Source of the DNA: an uncultured Porphyromonadaceae bacterium
GTDB taxonomy: Bacteria > Bacteroidota > Bacteroidia > Bacteroidales > Muribaculaceae
Assembly (NCBI GenBank): GCA_947643165.1
Contig: CANRVB010000008.1
Coordinates: 1 to 64,000, forward strand
DNA length: 64,000 nucleotides
Reading direction: 5' to 3'
The position numbers were made by a program, and so were the translations under genes. Of this stretch, positions 6,947-15,863 are shown piece after piece (within the stretch, counting starts at the first letter, position 1; every line of letters starts with the position of its first letter). The notes under the pieces are model-generated. The model did not search any database. It worked only from the letters and a program-made list of their open reading frames with translations, and was not told the origin of the DNA.

Positions 6947-9475
6947 ATGCTACGTATCTTTATGCTTTTGTTCTCCATGTCGTTTATTGTCATGGTGCAT
7001 GCCGGAACATACTCATATAATTTCCGTTCGACTCCATTGCCGCAATCATTAATGCAGATAATGGAAAGTCATCCGGAGATCGAGATCAACTTCATTTTCG
7101 ATGAGCTCGAGAATTATACGACAAGTGCTGTTGTCGACACCGATAATGCCTATGATGCAATCCGTCAGACCATAGGTCTTAATCCGGTGACGGTTGTCAA
7201 GGTCAAAAATACATACTATGTGGAGGCGCTCCAACATGGCAAGTATATCTACACAGGCAGAGTCATAGGAGTAGGTAACGAGATTCTGAAAGGGGCTACA
7301 GTGATGCTGCTGTCGGATCGGGATTCAACGGTGATAACCTATGGAATCACTGATGATGACGGACGTTTCACAATACCGTGCGACTACAGGAATGTGGTGG
7401 CCAAGCTGTCATGTCTCGGCTACAAGACCACATACCGCAAGTGTGATTCTTTCGATCTCGGAACTATAATAATGGCAGGCCACGCAGTGATATTGGGCGA
7501 AGTAAAAGTGGAGGCAATATCACAGTATATGGACGATGATAAATCGGTGTTCGTGCCAAGCCGTCGTGTCAAGAACTCGGCTCACGATGCGGCTTCGTTG
7601 CTTATGCGTATGGCGATACCGCAGCTCTATGTAAATCCGATCAACAATTCTATAACTATGGCCGATGGCCGTGAGATAAGCAAGTTTGTGAATTATCAGC
7701 CCGCAAGTGAGGAAGATCTGTCGGATATGCGTCCACAGGACGTGAAGAGGGTCGAGGTGTATGTGAGTCCGAGAGATCCACGCTTTGAGGGTGCGCGACA
7801 TGTGGTCAACTTCATCATGGTGCGCTATGAGTATGGCGGCTACTCTAAATTCTCGGGCAGAGAGATATTGACAGGAGGAGATACTTATACAGATCTGAAA
7901 GGGTCGAGCAAGTTCACTTACAAGAAAATGACCTACGACCTGTCGGCCGGATTCGTCAACACTCATAATGAACATCTGGGAACAGAGTCGGAAACAGCCT
8001 ATGATTTTGATGACAAGACTGTGACACGCCATATCACTCCGGATGAAGCATCATGGGATGCAAATATCGGATATGCAACTCTGCGAGCCTTTTATGCCTC
8101 TGACAATACCACAATCAGCAATACTTTGGGATTTCGCGGGGAATTCAAGGATAAATACAGGAGAAATTTTACGACACTCTACGATCCCGACATCTATCCT
8201 GAATCGGAAGATAAAAGAAATAATGATGGTCGCAGCTATTCCGGCTCATGGAACGGCCGATACCAGTTCTTACTTCCCGACTCGTGGTCGCTCACGGTCA
8301 CACCTACGGCCAAAGTAGCCCACTATGAGAGCAAGTACCTCTTTTCGTCGTCGGTTGACGACATTATAAATAACGCTCAGGAAAACAACTGGAAATCGAC
8401 ACTGAGCGTATATTCACAGAAGACTCTGGGACGGCATTCTGTAGGTATGTCGATCAATGGTGAGTTGCAAGGCAACCATATTGTATATACCGGAACCAAT
8501 CCGGCGACTGTTGATTATGACGCGCAATCGGTCGGAATATTCATGAATGGCAATCTTAGATTTGGTAAATGCTGGATATCACCCAGTGTGAAGTTCTATT
8601 ACGAACGTGCCGGTTTCTCGGAATTGCATCATAGAAACTGGTTGCCGGGATATTTCGTAGCTGCCGGATGGAATATAAATTCAAAAAATCAATTATCGTT
8701 CTCATCTGAGATGTATAACGTGACAACGAGTGTGGGGCAGCGTACTCCGAATATCGTGGTGCAAAATCTGCTTGATGCGGTAAAAGGTAACCCTGAAATT
8801 GACAGTTATCCGGTCAATACGGCCGATATAACATACGAGTTCATGCCGAATCAGAAATTCTCGATGATGGCCTACGTGAAAGGCCTGTTTGCAAGTCGAC
8901 CGTTTGACTATCTGTACACTCCCGTCGAGATAGATGGGCGGGAGATGATGCTTGCCAATTATTCCCGTTACGGCAACTCCAAGCAGTTTCACTATGTCTT
9001 GTCCTCTTCGTTGAAATTGCTGTCCAATTCATTGTATCTCAATGGTCAAGTCAGGGCGTCTTCATTCATTAGACATGGAATTCATGATTACAGCCGTACA
9101 GATGTTAATTTCAATATGTCGGCATATTATTATCTTGATAATCTGTACTTCGGTTTATATTATCAGACTCCACAGCGCACTACGTGGATACGAGGCATCT
9201 CGAAATCCCCATCCTACTATAACGTTACAGTAGGATGGTCCAAGAACAGCCTTAATGTCTCGCTGACGTCCGAATGTCCGTTCCGGTCAGACTGGAAAGG
9301 AGATATGACTATCAGAAACTATGGCAATTATCGCTCAAGAGAGATTGTCTACGGAGATAATTACCATCGTAATTTCACGTTGCGGGTGAGCTATTCGTTC
9401 AGTTATGGCAAGAAGATCAAGCAAGGCGATGAAGTCGGCAGTATCTACGGACCGGCTTCGGGTATCGTGAAGTGA
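6947..9475 (+). CDS. Outer-membrane beta-barrel protein with STN and carboxypeptidase-like domains
   Basis: An 842-residue protein with a signal peptide (about residues 1-19). The STN signalling domain follows (about 20-95, YNFRSTPLPQSLMQIM), then a carboxypeptidase-regulatory-like domain (about 103-170), a plug-like region with RPQDVKRVEVY, and a large C-terminal barrel of alternating strands. It fits the outer-membrane barrel family related to TonB-dependent receptors. The STN domain and the preceding sigma and FecR-like genes suggest it senses a ligand and triggers its own expression. No SusD partner follows. A paralogue without STN lies at 60372-62462. Confidence 0.85.
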   Translation: MLRIFMLLFSMSFIVMVHAGTYSYNFRSTPLPQSLMQIMESHPEIEINFIFDELENYTTSAVVDTDNAYDAIRQTIGLNPVTVVKVKNTYYVEALQHGKYIYTGRVIGVGNEILKGATVMLLSDRDSTVITYGITDDDGRFTIPCDYRNVVAKLSCLGYKTTYRKCDSFDLGTIIMAGHAVILGEVKVEAISQYMDDDKSVFVPSRRVKNSAHDAASLLMRMAIPQLYVNPINNSITMADGREISKFVNYQPASEEDLSDMRPQDVKRVEVYVSPRDPRFEGARHVVNFIMVRYEYGGYSKFSGREILTGGDTYTDLKGSSKFTYKKMTYDLSAGFVNTHNEHLGTESETAYDFDDKTVTRHITPDEASWDANIGYATLRAFYASDNTTISNTLGFRGEFKDKYRRNFTTLYDPDIYPESEDKRNNDGRSYSGSWNGRYQFLLPDSWSLTVTPTAKVAHYESKYLFSSSVDDIINNAQENNWKSTLSVYSQKTLGRHSVGMSINGELQGNHIVYTGTNPATVDYDAQSVGIFMNGNLRFGKCWISPSVKFYYERAGFSELHHRNWLPGYFVAAGWNINSKNQLSFSSEMYNVTTSVGQRTPNIVVQNLLDAVKGNPEIDSYPVNTADITYEFMPNQKFSMMAYVKGLFASRPFDYLYTPVEIDGREMMLANYSRYGNSKQFHYVLSSSLKLLSNSLYLNGQVRASSFIRHGIHDYSRTDVNFNMSAYYYLDNLYFGLYYQTPQRTTWIRGISKSPSYYNVTVGWSKNSLNVSLTSECPFRSDWKGDMTIRNYGNYRSREIVYGDNYHRNFTLRVSYSFSYGKKIKQGDEVGSIYGPASGIVK

Positions 9476-9489
9476 CAGAATATATGGTG

Positions 9490-9525
9490 ATCCCCGGCAT
9501 CAGGATGTGAATGCCGGGGATTTTT
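9490..9525 (+). terminator. Terminator of the sigma/FecR/barrel operon
   Basis: An 11-bp perfect stem (9490-9500 with 9511-9521) around a 10-nt loop runs directly into a T run. Confidence 0.9.
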
Positions 9526-9544
9526 GAAAATAATGCGGCAGGGA

Positions 9545-9577
9545 TTGCGGGGTTTACGGTAAATATGTATATCTTTG
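9545..9577 (+). promoter_or_regulatory. Promoter of the 9612 lipoprotein gene
   Basis: TATCTTTG at 9570-9577 is a good -7 element. A TTG at 9545-9547 is the nearest -33 candidate, with a slightly long 22-nt spacer. Confidence 0.5.
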
Positions 9578-9611
9578 CTATTGTCTCTAAAACATAAATG
9601 CTTAAAGTGAA

Positions 9612-10067
9612 ATGAAAAAGTCGGTCATCTATTCATTGTTAGCCATTGTCGCTGTTGTCCTGTCGGCTTGCAGCACTTCGAAGTCGACGGTATCGAAAAA
9701 CAGTGATCTGTCGAAGTATGAGTATGCGTCGATAATCAACAATGATACATATCATTTGCCTGCCCAGCTGATGGAGTATGAGATACAGCTGTATGACGCT
9801 GTGGCCGATTCGCGCCTGAAGCTTGTGAGCGATGTGCGTATGTATGAACTTTCGCAGAGTCAGCAGGAACGTCTTCTGATGGTGAAGTGGGGCGTGGATC
9901 CGGGGGAATATGAAACGATAGTTACGGTAAACTTCATCGATTATATGACGGGGCGTCCTGTGGCATCGTGCAAGGGCGGCTATGGGATGAGTCTGACGCG
10001 CACAGGTGATCTGAAGGGTGCGATCAACCGTGTTGCGAAGCAGATTTCGGAAATATTTCCGAAATAG
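9612..10067 (+). CDS. Hypothetical lipoprotein
   Basis: A 151-residue protein with a lipoprotein signal: MKKS start, hydrophobic core and lipobox LSAC at residues 17-20. The mature part is short, mixed alpha and beta, with a segment GRPVASCKGGYGMSL and a helical C-terminus (AINRVAKQISEIF). I do not recognise the family. It has its own promoter and stands alone between a terminator and the flippase-like gene. Confidence 0.75.
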   Translation: MKKSVIYSLLAIVAVVLSACSTSKSTVSKNSDLSKYEYASIINNDTYHLPAQLMEYEIQLYDAVADSRLKLVSDVRMYELSQSQQERLLMVKWGVDPGEYETIVTVNFIDYMTGRPVASCKGGYGMSLTRTGDLKGAINRVAKQISEIFPK

Positions 10068-10168
10068 GGCCGGGGAATTGGCCAGATGATGTTTCAAAAT
10101 GGCGTATCCTGCGGGAAGTTAGCGAGATAAAGATCCGGACGGGTTCATAATTATGGAAAAATGTATCA

Positions 10169-10195
10169 GTTTTAACGTAAAAAGTGCTAACTTTG
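10169..10195 (+). promoter_or_regulatory. Promoter of the flippase-like gene
   Basis: TAACTTTG at 10188-10195 with a TTTT-containing -33 region near 10169-10172. The leader would be about 30 nt. Confidence 0.5.
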
Positions 10196-10229
10196 CGTTT
10201 TCAAAACGATTGCGACGCAATAACATAAT

Positions 10230-11294
10230 ATGACATCCCAACCCGTACAATCTACAGGACGCAAGATACTGAGCCTATTGCTGAAATACGGAGTGCCTCT
10301 GCTGATAAGCGTGGGTCTCTGTTATCTGCTCTTTACCGGTGTCGATTTCAAAGAGATGATAGCGCTGATAAAGCGCGATTGCAATTTCTGGTGGATCGCA
10401 TTGGCTATGGTGATCAGTATATTCAGCCATATTTTCCGTGCCATGCGCTGGCGTATGCAGCTTGTGGCCCTGGGTATACGTCCGCCGCTGTTTGTCGTGA
10501 TACTGAGCATATTCGGAACATATGCCGTGAATCTTGTCCTGCCTCGTCTTGGCGAGCTGTGGCGCACGGGCTGGATTTCCCAGCGTCAGGACGCTCCATT
10601 CGACAAGGTGTTCGGATCGATGGTTGCCGACCGTCTGGCCGACACCGTTACGGTGTTGCTGCTTACAGGGTTTACTTTTATCGTGGCCCATAATCAGCTT
10701 GCCGACTATCTGTCGCAAAACACAGAGAGCTTCGACAAGATGATGGCTCTGGCCTCCTCACCGTGGCTGTGGGGAGCGGCGTTACTGGCCGTAGCCGCCG
10801 TGGCGATTGTGTTTATACGGTATCCTGAGAATAAGCTGGTTGCGGCGGTGCGTACATTTGGCGTGGGCCTTTGGCGAGGTTTCGCCGTCATCGGCAAGAT
10901 GAAGGGCAAAGGTTACTGGCTTCTGCTTACGGTGGCTATATGGGGTTGCTATTTCAGTCAGCTCTATGTGGCGTTTTTCAGCTTTCCTGTGACAAGCGAA
11001 GTGGTCGGCACATACGGAGCGACCGCGGTTCTGGTATGCTTTGTGCTGTCGAGCATATCGATGGGTGTGCCGTCGAACGGTGGCATAGGTCCGTGGCAGT
11101 GGGCCGTGATCTTCGGTCTGAGCATGTATGCGGTGCCCGGTCTTACGGAAGGTTATTCCACGTCGTTTGCAAATCTCGTGATGGGCTCGCAGACATTGTT
11201 GCTCATAGTGCTCGGCTTGTTTACCTTTGCATCAATAGCAGTGATGAAGCGCCGTGAGCGCCGCGAGCTGTCAGCATCCTCTAAATCCAACTGA
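10230..11294 (+). CDS. Flippase-like membrane protein (LPG synthase TM / YbhN family)
   Basis: A 354-residue polytopic protein with about eight membrane helices. It carries the family pattern of an Arg-rich loop after the second helix (HIFRAMRWRMQL), a conserved LPRLGELWR segment, and a C-terminal SSISMGVPSNGGIGPWQ loop. The family is the transmembrane domain of lysylphosphatidylglycerol synthase (MprF), here without the synthase domain. Free-standing members are thought to move lipids or lipid-linked molecules, but the substrate here is unknown. The next gene starts 1 nt after its stop. Confidence 0.8.
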   Translation: MTSQPVQSTGRKILSLLLKYGVPLLISVGLCYLLFTGVDFKEMIALIKRDCNFWWIALAMVISIFSHIFRAMRWRMQLVALGIRPPLFVVILSIFGTYAVNLVLPRLGELWRTGWISQRQDAPFDKVFGSMVADRLADTVTVLLLTGFTFIVAHNQLADYLSQNTESFDKMMALASSPWLWGAALLAVAAVAIVFIRYPENKLVAAVRTFGVGLWRGFAVIGKMKGKGYWLLLTVAIWGCYFSQLYVAFFSFPVTSEVVGTYGATAVLVCFVLSSISMGVPSNGGIGPWQWAVIFGLSMYAVPGLTEGYSTSFANLVMGSQTLLLIVLGLFTFASIAVMKRRERRELSASSKSN

Positions 11295-11295
11295 T

Positions 11296-11820
11296 ATGTT
11301 TGATCCAGAAAGCCATCCTGACTATTTTGTGGACAACGGACAGGATCCGGAGAAGAGGCAGGCCGATACGCCCAAGATCGATTTTACCGAGCAAGGAGGC
11401 GGAGATCCGGATCCTAAGCCGGAAACGGTCAAGCCGAGGCGTCGTCACCGCAAGGCTATGGCAATCGTTGTGGCGGTGTGTTGCGCGGTGATCGGCTCGC
11501 TGCTCTATGTGAGGTATTTCAATCCTTATGCCGAGGAGGCCAGCGTGACCGGGTATATCACCGGGGTAGAGCGCCGGGGCATTATCTTCAAGACCTATGA
11601 GGGCGACATGATATCGCAGAGCAATCTGACGGACACGTCGCGGATATACAGCCGCGATTTCACGTTTTCGGTTCCCGACAGGGCCGTTGCCCGGGAAATA
11701 CAATCGTATCAAGGTACGGGCCGGCCGGTAAGGTTATGGTATTCAAAATATTATGGAATGCTTCCGTGGCGTGGCGCATCGACCAATGTGGTGCAAAAAA
11801 TTGAAGTTTTGCCCCAATGA
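11296..11820 (+). CDS. Hypothetical single-pass membrane protein
   Basis: A 174-residue protein. An acidic, proline-rich cytoplasmic start (about 1-45) is followed by a basic stretch (KPRRRHRK), one membrane segment at about 54-72, and a beta-rich extracytoplasmic domain of about 100 residues (SVTGYITGVERRGIIFKTYE). No enzyme motif is seen. Similar Bacteroidales proteins exist, but I know of no defined function. It is cotranscribed with the flippase-like gene (1-nt gap), which suggests a linked role. Start chosen at the ATG right after the preceding stop. Confidence 0.7.
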   Translation: MFDPESHPDYFVDNGQDPEKRQADTPKIDFTEQGGGDPDPKPETVKPRRRHRKAMAIVVAVCCAVIGSLLYVRYFNPYAEEASVTGYITGVERRGIIFKTYEGDMISQSNLTDTSRIYSRDFTFSVPDRAVAREIQSYQGTGRPVRLWYSKYYGMLPWRGASTNVVQKIEVLPQ

Positions 11821-11876
11821 GCAACAAAAATGATTTTTTTTGACCAAATTTTAACCTAAATAGCATTTTCAGTTGT

Positions 11877-11884
11877 TATCTTTG
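11877..11884 (+). promoter_or_regulatory. -7 element of the ompA promoter
   Basis: TATCTTTG lies about 110 nt before the ompA start. No clear TTTG is seen at the expected -33 position. The leader is about 110 nt. Confidence 0.5.
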
Positions 11885-11997
11885 TACAAAACAAGATCAG
11901 CCCAGCTGACTTCGCGTTTCGACATAAAATAAATTAATAATAACGGCTCCGCTTCTTGCCAGGAAGCGTGACCATCACCTTCAAACCATTATTCAAA

Positions 11998-13116
11998 ATG
12001 AACAAGTTCAAGTCTCTATTAATGGCCGGTGCAGTTGTGCTCAGCACATTCGCCGCTTCTGCTCAGACAATTGAGCGTCGTATAGTAGAAGAGGAAAAGA
12101 CCGTCTTCACTCCCCATTGGTTCATGCAGGCTCAGGGTGGTGCAGCCGAGACTCTCGGTGAAGCATCGTTCGGCGATCTGATCTCACCTGCTGCAGCTCT
12201 CAATATCGGCTACCGCTTCAATCCAGTATTCGCATTGCGTGCGGGCGCAAGCGGCTGGCAGGCTAAAGGTGCCGCAGTACGTTCGGATATCGACGTATAC
12301 AAGTTCAACTATATTCAGGCAAATGTAGACGCTATGGTATCGCTGACCAACCTGTTCTGCGGTTGGAATCCGACCCGTACACTCGATTTCTATGCATTTG
12401 TAGGTGTTGCCGGCAACAACCGTTTCCACAACAACGAAGCCATCGACATCGCAAACTCTGGCTACCAGTTCTCTTATCTGTGGGAGAAGCACCGCTGGGC
12501 ATTCACAGGCCGCGGTGGTCTGGGTGTCAACATCCGTCTGAGCGATATCGTAGCTCTTAACGTTGAAGCTAACGCCAACGGCGTGATCGACCACTTCAAC
12601 AGCAAGCACGGCAAGGACAGCAACATCGACTGGCAGTTCAATGGCCTGGTAGGTCTTACCATCAAGTTCGGCAAGGGCTATCAGACAATCCCCGCCGTAT
12701 TTGAGGAAGTAGTGATAGAGGAACCCGCACCCGCTCCTGCTCCCGCACCTGCACCCGCTCCCGCACCTGCACCCGCTCCCAAGAAGGTTGAGCCTATGAC
12801 TCAGAACGTATTCTTCCTGATCGACTCAAGCGTTATCCGTCCGAGCGAGCAGGTGAAGATCGACAAGCTCGTCGAATACCTCAAGGCTAACCCCGAGGCT
12901 ACTGTAGTCGTTACAGGTTATGCCGATAAGGAAACAGGCTATCCCGCATACAACATGGCACTGTCAAAGCGTCGTTCGGCAGCCGTAACCAAGGCTCTCG
13001 AGAGCGCAGGCATCGCAGCCAGCCGTATCACAAGCGCCGCTGAAGGTGACACAGTTCAGCCTTTCCCCGGCATCGAGAAGAACCGTGTCTGCATCTGCGT
13101 TGCAGAAGATAAGTAA
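11998..13116 (+). CDS. OmpA family outer-membrane protein
   Basis: A 372-residue protein with a signal peptide (residues 1-21, cleavage after ASA). An N-terminal eight-stranded-type barrel region (about 35-235) is followed by a Pro-Ala linker (about 242-261) and an OmpA C-terminal peptidoglycan-binding domain (about 268-372). The latter contains VVVTGYADKETG and NMALSKRRSAAV. It anchors the outer membrane to peptidoglycan. Codon use is strongly biased to C-ending codons, as expected of an abundant porin-like protein. An ATG at 11956 in the same frame adds a poor extension without signal-peptide features and was rejected. Confidence 0.93.
   Translation: MNKFKSLLMAGAVVLSTFAASAQTIERRIVEEEKTVFTPHWFMQAQGGAAETLGEASFGDLISPAAALNIGYRFNPVFALRAGASGWQAKGAAVRSDIDVYKFNYIQANVDAMVSLTNLFCGWNPTRTLDFYAFVGVAGNNRFHNNEAIDIANSGYQFSYLWEKHRWAFTGRGGLGVNIRLSDIVALNVEANANGVIDHFNSKHGKDSNIDWQFNGLVGLTIKFGKGYQTIPAVFEEVVIEEPAPAPAPAPAPAPAPAPAPKKVEPMTQNVFFLIDSSVIRPSEQVKIDKLVEYLKANPEATVVVTGYADKETGYPAYNMALSKRRSAAVTKALESAGIAASRITSAAEGDTVQPFPGIEKNRVCICVAEDK
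12742..12777 (+). repeat. 18-bp tandem repeat inside ompA linker
   Basis: Two perfect copies of an 18-bp unit (12742-12759, 12760-12777) encode Pro-Ala repeats. They sit in a longer degenerate proline/alanine codon run (12724-12780). The unit is a multiple of 3, so copy changes would alter linker length without a frameshift. Confidence 0.8.
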
Positions 13117-13148
13117 TCAACATTCCGCCTGAGCGGATAACCAGATAG

Positions 13149-13203
13149 ACCGACCATGCGGCCCCGCTTGAAAGAGTGCGGGGCCTGCATGACCGGTTTT
13201 TTT
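13149..13203 (+). terminator. Terminator of ompA
   Basis: A long GC-rich hairpin (GGCCCCGC with GCGGGGCC at its core, extended by ATGC/GCAT and ACCG/CGGT) is followed by seven T residues. Confidence 0.85.
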
Positions 13204-13223
13204 AAATTTTTCAGCCAAGCAAT

Positions 13224-14204
13224 ATGTCAGAGATTAAGTGTGTAGGCATCCTGACTTCCGGAGGCGACGCCCCCGGAATGAATGCCGCTATCAGGGCCGT
13301 TACACGTTCGGCTATTTACAGTGGATTTACCGTCAAAGGCATATACAGAGGATATCGAGGTCTGATCTCGGATGAGATAGTCGAGTTCAAGACCCAGAAT
13401 GTCAGCAACATCATCCAGATGGGCGGCACAATCCTCAAGACCGCCAGATGTCCGGAATTCGCTACACCTGAAGGTCGTCAGCTTGCTTACGACAACATCA
13501 AGCGTCATGGCATTGACGCTCTTGTGGTGATAGGTGGAGACGGATCGCTGACCGGTGCCCGTATATTTGCCAACGAATACAACTTCCCCATCATCGGCTT
13601 GCCCGGAACTATCGACAATGACCTGTATGGTACAGATACCACGATAGGTTATGACACGGCGCTCAACACCATAATGGACTGTGTCGACAAGATCCGCGAT
13701 ACGGCAACCAGCCATGAACGCCTGTTCTTTATCGAAGTGATGGGACGTGACGCCGGATTCCTGGCGCTGAACGGCGCCATAGCGTCGGGTGCTGAGGCTG
13801 CAATCATTCCCGAGATCTCGACCGAGGTCGACCAGTTGGCTGAACTGATACAGAATGGCTTCCGCAAGAGCAAGAACTCGTCGATAGTGCTTGTGGCGGA
13901 GAGTCCTGTCACCGGTGGTGCAATGGCGCTTGCCGAGCGTGTGAAGAATGAGTATCCCGGCTATGATGTCCGAGTGTCTATCCTCGGCCATCTGCAGCGC
14001 GGTGGCTCGCCTACAGCCCACGACCGCATTCTTGCGTCGCGCATGGGTGCCGCTGCGATCGATGCTCTGCTCGAGGACCAGCGCAATGTGATGATCGGTA
14101 TAGCCAACGACCAGATTGTCTATGTGCCATTCTCGAAGGCTATCAAGAACGACAAGCCTATCAACCGCGCTCTGCTCGACACACTGCGCCGTCTCTCGAT
14201 CTGA
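13224..14204 (+). CDS. pfkA: ATP-dependent 6-phosphofructokinase
   Basis: A 326-residue enzyme phosphorylating fructose 6-phosphate in glycolysis. Visible motifs are GGDAPGMN (13-20), GGDGS near 106 and GTIDND near 128, holding the catalytic Asp. Glycine rather than aspartate after the GGD triad (GGDGS) points to ATP rather than pyrophosphate as donor. Length is normal for bacterial PfkA. It is bounded by terminators on both sides and is therefore monocistronic. Confidence 0.96.
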   Translation: MSEIKCVGILTSGGDAPGMNAAIRAVTRSAIYSGFTVKGIYRGYRGLISDEIVEFKTQNVSNIIQMGGTILKTARCPEFATPEGRQLAYDNIKRHGIDALVVIGGDGSLTGARIFANEYNFPIIGLPGTIDNDLYGTDTTIGYDTALNTIMDCVDKIRDTATSHERLFFIEVMGRDAGFLALNGAIASGAEAAIIPEISTEVDQLAELIQNGFRKSKNSSIVLVAESPVTGGAMALAERVKNEYPGYDVRVSILGHLQRGGSPTAHDRILASRMGAAAIDALLEDQRNVMIGIANDQIVYVPFSKAIKNDKPINRALLDTLRRLSI

Positions 14205-14232
14205 TGAAATAAGCAGATAAGCCATATATATA

Positions 14233-14270
14233 TGACGCCGGTCGATCTTCTGGAGATTGACCGGCGTCTG
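14233..14270 (+). terminator. Terminator of pfkA
   Basis: Perfect 10-bp arms GACGCCGGTC (14234-14243) and GACCGGCGTC pair around a loop that itself can pair ATCT/AGAT. Only a weak T tract follows. Confidence 0.7.
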
Positions 14271-14330
14271 TGTGTGGAAAGGGGAGTGGTAAGGGTGGAT
14301 ATGTGGGGTATGGTATTGTGCGGAGCGATC

Positions 14331-14338
14331 TATTTTTG
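14331..14338 (+). promoter_or_regulatory. -7 element before the rRNA methyltransferase gene
   Basis: TATTTTTG lies 29 nt before the start codon. No TTTG at the right -33 distance was found. Confidence 0.4.
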
Positions 14339-14367
14339 TACTTTTACGCAACCAAACAGCAAAATAT

Positions 14368-15768
14368 ATGACTCAGCTTCCTGCTAAATTTGTGGAGATG
14401 ACCCGACGGCTTGGTCTGGACTGCCTTGCCGGGGCGCTTGCCGAAAGCGAACCCAGTGTGTCGGTGAGATTGAATGCGGCGAAATATGATGCCGAAGGGT
14501 GTGCGGAGCTGCCCGTGGTGCCGTGGTGCGAGGAGGGGCGGTATCTTGAGCGCCGTCCGGCCTTCACGTTCGATCCGTTGCTGCATCAGGGAGCATACTA
14601 TGTCCAGGATGCCTCGTCGATGATCATGAGCCACGTGGCGCGTAAACTTGCGGCCATGATAGGGCGGCCGTTGGCGTGGCTTGACGCGTGTGCCGCTCCA
14701 GGAGGCAAGACAACAGCAGCCATGGCCGGTCTTCCCGAGGAATCGGTAGTGGTGGCCAACGAATATGTTCCATCGCGAGCGGCCATACTATCGGAGAATC
14801 TGGCGAAGTGGGGCTGCGGGCGGTGTGTTGTGACAACGGGCGACACATCCCGTCTGAGCAAGTTGCGCAACGGTTTTGACGTGATAGCTGCCGATGTGCC
14901 TTGTTCGGGTGAGGGTATGATGCGCAAGGATGCCGATGCGGTGAACCAATGGAGCGAGGGGCTGATAGATGAATGTGCCGAGCGTCAGTGGGAGATAGTC
15001 TGCAATCTGTGGCCTGCCCTCAAGCCGGGGGGATATATGGTCTACAGTACCTGTACGTTCAACCGCAAGGAGAATGAGGATATGGTTGAGCGCATTGTGG
15101 CGGAATTTGGTGCAGAGCCGGTGGATATGTGTCCCGACAGCGGGTGGAACATATTGCCGGCTATCGGTTCGGATAGTCCGGCAATGCGCTTCATACCCGG
15201 AAGAGTGAAGGGTGAGGGTCTGTTTATGGCAGTACTGCGGAAACCCGGAGAGCTGTCGGCGACTTCGGCTGCATCGGGGGCGAAGGTACGGAAGCAAGGT
15301 GGCCGGAAGGTGGCGGACCAGACCGGCGCAGTACGTTCTTGGTTGAGGAATCCTGACGATTACCGTCTGACGGTGGATGAGGCGGGTGTCATAAGGGCTA
15401 TGCCGGTGTCACCGTTGTTGCCGGCCGGGATCGCTGAGATGGGCCGTCCAGTGCTGACTGTTGGTACGGTGAAGGGGCGTGATGTCATACCGTCGCAGGC
15501 GCTGGCCCTGAGTCTCGATCTTGATCGTTCGGCTTTCGCAAGGGCTGATGTAGACCGCATGACAGCTCTGTCGTATCTGCGGCATGAGTCAATCGTATTG
15601 CCGCCGGACACTCCGCGTGGGTTCGTGCTGCTCTATCATGCCGGATTGCCGCTGGGTTTTGTCAAGAATCTCGGTTCGCGGGCCAATAATCTCTATCCGC
15701 AGCAGTGGCGCATATTGTCGGCTGTTCCGGAGCCGTTGCCGCTGTTGCCGTTAGGCCGGGATATGTAG
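14368..15768 (+). CDS. rsmF: rRNA cytosine-C5 methyltransferase (RsmF/NOL1-NOP2-Sun family)
   Basis: A 466-residue SAM-dependent RNA m5C methyltransferase. SAM-binding motif DACAAPGGKT lies near residue 107. The two catalytic cysteines are in ADVPCSGEG (about 176) and STCTF (about 227). The C-terminal 150 residues form the RNA-binding domain seen in RsmF, with a PUA-like end. E. coli RsmF modifies C1407 of 16S rRNA. The same site here is inferred from domain layout, so the exact target is less certain than the chemistry. Confidence 0.88.
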   Translation: MTQLPAKFVEMTRRLGLDCLAGALAESEPSVSVRLNAAKYDAEGCAELPVVPWCEEGRYLERRPAFTFDPLLHQGAYYVQDASSMIMSHVARKLAAMIGRPLAWLDACAAPGGKTTAAMAGLPEESVVVANEYVPSRAAILSENLAKWGCGRCVVTTGDTSRLSKLRNGFDVIAADVPCSGEGMMRKDADAVNQWSEGLIDECAERQWEIVCNLWPALKPGGYMVYSTCTFNRKENEDMVERIVAEFGAEPVDMCPDSGWNILPAIGSDSPAMRFIPGRVKGEGLFMAVLRKPGELSATSAASGAKVRKQGGRKVADQTGAVRSWLRNPDDYRLTVDEAGVIRAMPVSPLLPAGIAEMGRPVLTVGTVKGRDVIPSQALALSLDLDRSAFARADVDRMTALSYLRHESIVLPPDTPRGFVLLYHAGLPLGFVKNLGSRANNLYPQQWRILSAVPEPLPLLPLGRDM

Positions 15769-15788
15769 CCGGTTGTGTGCAGAGAGAT

Positions 15789-15816
15789 GAAATATCCCGT
15801 GCAAAAGGGATATTTC
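15789..15816. terminator. Hairpin between convergent genes
   Basis: Perfect 10-bp arms GAAATATCCC and GGGATATTTC around an 8-nt loop, between the rRNA methyltransferase gene and the convergent LysR gene. It is AT-rich and lacks a T run, so it is a weak terminator candidate for either strand. Confidence 0.45.
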
Positions 15817-15863
15817 GCAGATACGTGGGACAAAACTGTTGTACTTTTGTGTCATCATCATGG

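Noticed and set aside
9490-9525. Possible transposon end
   Set aside because: The inverted repeat is a compact hairpin with T run, explained fully as a terminator, and no transposase is near.
13227-14351. 374-codon open frame antisense to pfkA
   Set aside because: Covers pfkA and its terminator on the other strand. The composition is His/Ser-rich and not protein-like.
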